Positions 61,085-64,000 of a DNA stretch of 64,000 bases are shown one piece after another. Numbering within the stretch: position 1 is the first letter of the stretch; every line of letters begins with the position of its first letter. The position numbers and the translations under genes are program-made. Under the pieces are notes generated by a model. That model worked only from the letters and a program-made list of their open reading frames with translations, made no database searches and had not been told where the DNA came from. The stretch is from contig JACKJA010000002.1 in assembly GCA_020638175.1 (NCBI GenBank), positions 744,001 through 808,000 of the forward strand, in the 5' to 3' direction. Origin of the DNA: Rhodospirillales bacterium (GTDB taxonomy: Bacteria; Pseudomonadota; Alphaproteobacteria; Micavibrionales; Micavibrionaceae).

Positions 61085-62325
61085 TCGCCGCGCCAACGAC
61101 AGGATATCCGAAGATCAATGATAATCTGGCGATTGCCTATGTGGCGATCAGTACGCTGATTATGGCCTATTCCTATTTGCTGAGTATCGTTCCGATTTTG
61201 CTGTTTTACGCTATATGGCTGCCGCATATGCTGTTTAAAAAGCAGTTTATCCTGAAACCGTCGGGAGATCTGATCCTGCCGGCCCTGATTTCAATTTATT
61301 GCGTCTTTTCAACGTTCTGGTCGGGGTATCCGCGCACAACGCTTGTAGACAGTCTGGAATATGTTTCGATGATTGTCTGTACCATGATTATAGCGCGGAC
61401 AGTGTCTCTGGAGGCCTTTCTCAAGGGGCTTTCAATCGGAATATTTCTGGTGTTGATTGTGCTGTTCCGAACCGGGACGTTCTCGTTCGAAGGGCTTTTC
61501 GGATCGAAAAACCAGGTCGGTCTGTACGCGGAAATCGGTATTTTTATCGCGCTTCTCCTTTTGTTTAAATTCCGGAAAAAACCGGGGGAACTGCTCGTGT
61601 TTGCTCTCGTGCCGCTGGCATTGGCGGTAATATGCCTGATCCTTAGTCATTCTGCCTCTTCGCTTTTATCGCTGGCGGTTGTTTTGTCTTTGAGTGTAGC
61701 GGCCTGTTTTCTGTCGGCCTTCCCGCGGAGCCTGCGGCCTTTTTTGCTGGGGCTGATGGTTTTCGCCATAGCGACGGCCGCGATGATGCTTTTCGCATTC
61801 GATATTAATCCGCAGGCTGAAATACTAAAGGCGGTTGGTAAAAGCCCAACCTTGACCGGGCGGACGTGGCTATGGGGGCAGGGGCTGGAAATTGCGATGA
61901 ACAAGCCTTGGCTTGGTTACGGCTATTCCGGGTTCTGGGTTCCCGGACAGTCCGAAGCCGAACGTCTGGGGCGGGTCTTTTTTGTGCCGGTTCCTTCCAG
62001 CTTTCATTTCCACAGCGTTTTCGTTCAGGTCTTGGTTGATCTGGGTGTTATCGGGGTGCTCCTGATTTCTTTTGTGATCTTGGGGAGTTGTCTGGTGGGG
62101 TTGTTCCGGGTGTTGCGGGAGGGCTGTAACACCGAGACAATTTTTCTTCTGGGTATGGCGTTTATGTTTTTGGTCCGTGGTTTCGTCGAAATTGACTTTT
62201 TCGGACCGTTTGGCATTGGCGTTCTTTTGTTCTATTTCGTTTGGGCGCGTTTGTTGTTGGGACGCCGGGAGCACAAGGCGCAGATAGCAAAGGAAACGGC
62301 GGAAAATCGCGCGGCGGAATCATAG
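61081..62325 (+). CDS. Wzy/ExoQ-like polysaccharide polymerase (O-antigen ligase family)
   Basis: 414 aa with about eleven hydrophobic segments. A long periplasmic loop between about residues 255 and 310 carries LTGRTWLWGQGLEIAMNKP and GYGYSGFW, the Wzy_C / O-antigen-ligase signature. Such proteins join lipid-linked repeat units into long chains at the periplasmic face. Next to ExoL/A/M/O-like transferases it most resembles ExoQ. It overlaps the previous gene by 4 bp; 74 bp separate it from the acyltransferase. Confidence 0.85.
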   Translation: MIAAPTTGYPKINDNLAIAYVAISTLIMAYSYLLSIVPILLFYAIWLPHMLFKKQFILKPSGDLILPALISIYCVFSTFWSGYPRTTLVDSLEYVSMIVCTMIIARTVSLEAFLKGLSIGIFLVLIVLFRTGTFSFEGLFGSKNQVGLYAEIGIFIALLLLFKFRKKPGELLVFALVPLALAVICLILSHSASSLLSLAVVLSLSVAACFLSAFPRSLRPFLLGLMVFAIATAAMMLFAFDINPQAEILKAVGKSPTLTGRTWLWGQGLEIAMNKPWLGYGYSGFWVPGQSEAERLGRVFFVPVPSSFHFHSVFVQVLVDLGVIGVLLISFVILGSCLVGLFRVLREGCNTETIFLLGMAFMFLVRGFVEIDFFGPFGIGVLLFYFVWARLLLGRREHKAQIAKETAENRAAES

Positions 62326-62399
62326 GGTTTTCTTTGCAAAGGCGGGACAAAGATGATAGCGTGCGAAGTAATTCTGGAAAATATTTTTAAGGGTGTGCC

Positions 62400-63530
62400 T
62401 TGTCGCAGGGAAAAGTAGATAATATCAGGAATCCCTACATCCACGGTCTGCGTGGCGTGTTGGCGATGATGCTTGTGGTTTTTCACGTTGTGAATTCCGG
62501 CCTGCCGACGTTTGACGGTGCGGTGGCGACGCTTTTCCATGATACGTTCATGACGTTTGAGCGCGGGGTGGAGCTGTTTTTCTGCATCAGCGGCGTGGTG
62601 ATCGTGTTCGCCTATCAGAAAGATCCAAGCATCCGGGATTTTGCCATTAACCGCATCACCCGCATTTTCCCGGTGTTGTGGGCGAGCATTTTTGTCATTC
62701 TGGGGCTGTCGGTTTTCCAGAGCGACCACTACATTCCCTCCGATCCTCTGACGGTTTTGGGGAACCTGTTTGTTTTGCCGCCGATCGTTCCCATCGGGCT
62801 TATTCATCCGGCGGCATGGTCGCTCAGCTATGAATTTTCTTTCTACAGCATGTTTATCCTGTTTTCGCTGGTGGCGCTGGTTTTCCCAAGAAAGCTGGCT
62901 TTTGTCGTCGTTGGCGTGGCGGCTTTAACGTTGATTTATTTTCATCCGCGGACGGTTTTCTTCGCTATCGGCGTTTTGATTGCGCTCCTGTCCGGCGTCC
63001 TCCTCAAGGATAAACCGGAAACTGAAAACCGGGGTCGAAAGCTGTTTGGAAGCGGCGCCGTCCTGTTTCTTTCTGTTTTTACCTGTCATATGGCCTTCTC
63101 GGCTCTGGATGCCGAAGGGCACGTTACCTTGCTGAATTTCCTGACGACCCCTTATGCGGCGTTGCTATTCGTACTGGCTCTGGCGTTTGCTTTATACGGG
63201 CTGACAGGCGTTTTTATCGGCGCGGGTCTGTTCTCACGTTTTTTAATCTTGCCGCCGGCACAGTATTTGGGAACGATCAGCTACAGCCTCTATCTCTGGC
63301 AAACCGTGACAATGGCGATCATTAAAAAGGCCATGTATGTTCTGAACCTGCCGGATATTTTGGGGGAATGGTCGCAACTGGGCTTTTTCCTTCTGGCGCT
63401 GGGACCGACATTGATTGTGTCCCATTATTCCCAGAAATATATTGAGCGTGATTTTACCCGCTGGTTGCGCAAAGGGTTAATGAATATGCGCTGGACGACA
63501 ATTTTCCGGATATCAAGAGTGAAGCCGTAA
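62400..63530 (+). CDS. Acyltransferase 3 family membrane protein (ExoZ/OafA-like)
   Basis: 376 aa with about ten transmembrane segments. Family marks are IHGLRGVLAMMLVVFHVVNS with the conserved His, ELFFCISGVVIVFAY, the Arg-rich INRITRIFPVLWAS, and PAAWSLSYEFSFYSMFILFS. It transfers acyl groups (acetyl, pyruvyl or succinyl) to a sugar of the polymer, as ExoZ does. TTG 62400 appears to be the start; no ATG gives a full first helix. It overlaps the next gene by one base. Confidence 0.85.
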   Translation: MSQGKVDNIRNPYIHGLRGVLAMMLVVFHVVNSGLPTFDGAVATLFHDTFMTFERGVELFFCISGVVIVFAYQKDPSIRDFAINRITRIFPVLWASIFVILGLSVFQSDHYIPSDPLTVLGNLFVLPPIVPIGLIHPAAWSLSYEFSFYSMFILFSLVALVFPRKLAFVVVGVAALTLIYFHPRTVFFAIGVLIALLSGVLLKDKPETENRGRKLFGSGAVLFLSVFTCHMAFSALDAEGHVTLLNFLTTPYAALLFVLALAFALYGLTGVFIGAGLFSRFLILPPAQYLGTISYSLYLWQTVTMAIIKKAMYVLNLPDILGEWSQLGFFLLALGPTLIVSHYSQKYIERDFTRWLRKGLMNMRWTTIFRISRVKP

Positions 63531-64000
63531 TGAAGGGCGATCAAAGCGTTCAGCCGAAATCACAACGATTTCACGGCCTGGATTCCCTGCGTGGGATTGC
63601 CGCACTGGTTGTGGTGTTTAACCATTTTTACGGCGTAATTCCGGCGCTGGCGTCTTCCGAGAATTGGCTGTTTTCGTACACGCCGCTGCACACACTGATC
63701 GCTGGCCGGCAAGCCGTCATTATCTTTTTCGTGCTGAGTGGATTTGTGCTTTCCCTTCCCTATGTTCAGGGCCGTGCCCCCCCCTTATAGCGCTTATGTT
63801 ATCCGCCGGGTTTGCCGCATATATATCCCGTTTCTTGTGACAATTGTGCTGGCGGGCGCTCTCTGGCTGATAGCGGCGGCCCCCGACCTGACCAGGGCCC
63901 CCTATGGCGGTGACTGGTCACATCCGGTCGATGCGGGTGTGTTTTTATCTCACATCCTCATGAGCGGTTTGACGGATGGCAATGTTTTGAACCCGCCAAT
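63530..64000 (+). pseudogene. Second acyltransferase 3 gene, frameshifted at a poly-C tract, 3' end outside window
   Basis: Reading from ATG 63530 gives 86 residues of an acyltransferase 3 N-terminus (FHGLDSLRGIAALVVVFNHF, RQAVIIFFVLSGFVLSLPY) and then stops at TAG 63788. The stop follows a run of eight C at 63777-63784. With seven C the frame continues as PPYSAYVIRRVCRIYIPFL, the expected Arg-rich motif and second helix. It stays open to the window end (LSHILMSGLTDGNVLNPP). So the gene is off in this sequence by one base. It may be a phase-variable gene, a decaying gene or a sequencing error. Its ATG overlaps the previous stop. Confidence 0.8.
63777..63784. repeat. Poly-C (8) homopolymer tract at the frameshift
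   Basis: Eight consecutive C within the second acyltransferase gene. Loss of one C restores the reading frame. Confidence 0.9.

Overview
The window reads as a compact chromosomal segment of an alphaproteobacterium with moderate GC content. The lineage is an inference from several genes: adjacent divK and pleD, an EipB/DUF1849 periplasmic protein, a SapC-domain protein, a fused cysNC, and a run of glycosyltransferases in the order of the rhizobial exo cluster. A free-living, flagellated, pilus-bearing, capsule- or EPS-producing cell, perhaps of the Rhodospirillales/Micavibrionales type, would fit. I saw no rRNA, tRNA, insertion sequence or CRISPR array.

Layout. 0-4.2 kb: a truncated lytic-transglycosylase-like gene behind a good sigma-54 promoter, an acyl-CoA dehydrogenase, and three minus-strand genes (a Cys-rich secreted protein, an HTH/coiled-coil protein, SapC). 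4.4-9.3 kb: a tight ugd-cysD-cysNC-cysQ operon that makes UDP-glucuronate and PAPS and recycles PAP. 9.3-13.1 kb: divK-pleD, an EipB-like protein, and a degenerate GGDEF protein behind a second sigma-54 promoter. 13.1-13.5 kb: a non-coding block of nested repeats. 13.5-17.6 kb: aspS, rnd, rbsK. 17.7-23.7 kb: a putative alpha-glucoside (glucosylglycerol or glucosylglycerate) cycle made of a GT20-like synthase, a GH13_18-type phosphorylase, a HAD-IIB phosphatase and a glycerate kinase. 23.8-30.5 kb: sixA, a small secreted protein, rnr, an unknown gene, hemN, a divergent bL33, and a divergent S24-like/XRE regulator pair.

30.7-42.7 kb is the most unusual part. Three oversized type IV pilin-like proteins (about 430, 833 and 433 aa) lie in tandem, and the middle one carries a long Cys-rich tail. 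Next comes an NtrC-type sigma-54 activator, divergent from two paralogous response regulators, a hybrid histidine kinase and a flagellin with an inserted lectin-like domain. The divergent intergenic region holds a TGAAACG inverted-repeat array and a sigma-54 promoter, so the activator probably drives the signalling genes. Together with the two other sigma-54 promoters this suggests a local sigma-54 regulon for motility, signalling and wall remodelling.

42.7-54 kb: uup, a three-gene RND efflux operon, a cold-shock gene, typA and a HI0933-type flavoprotein. 54.1-64 kb: an exopolysaccharide operon in the order exoK-exoL-exoA-exoM-exoO, then two more glycosyltransferases, an O-antigen ligase/polymerase-like membrane protein and two acyltransferase-3 genes. 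The last of these is frameshifted at an 8-C tract and runs off the window. Upstream ugd and PAPS synthesis could supply uronate and sulfate to such a polymer, but no sulfotransferase is present here.
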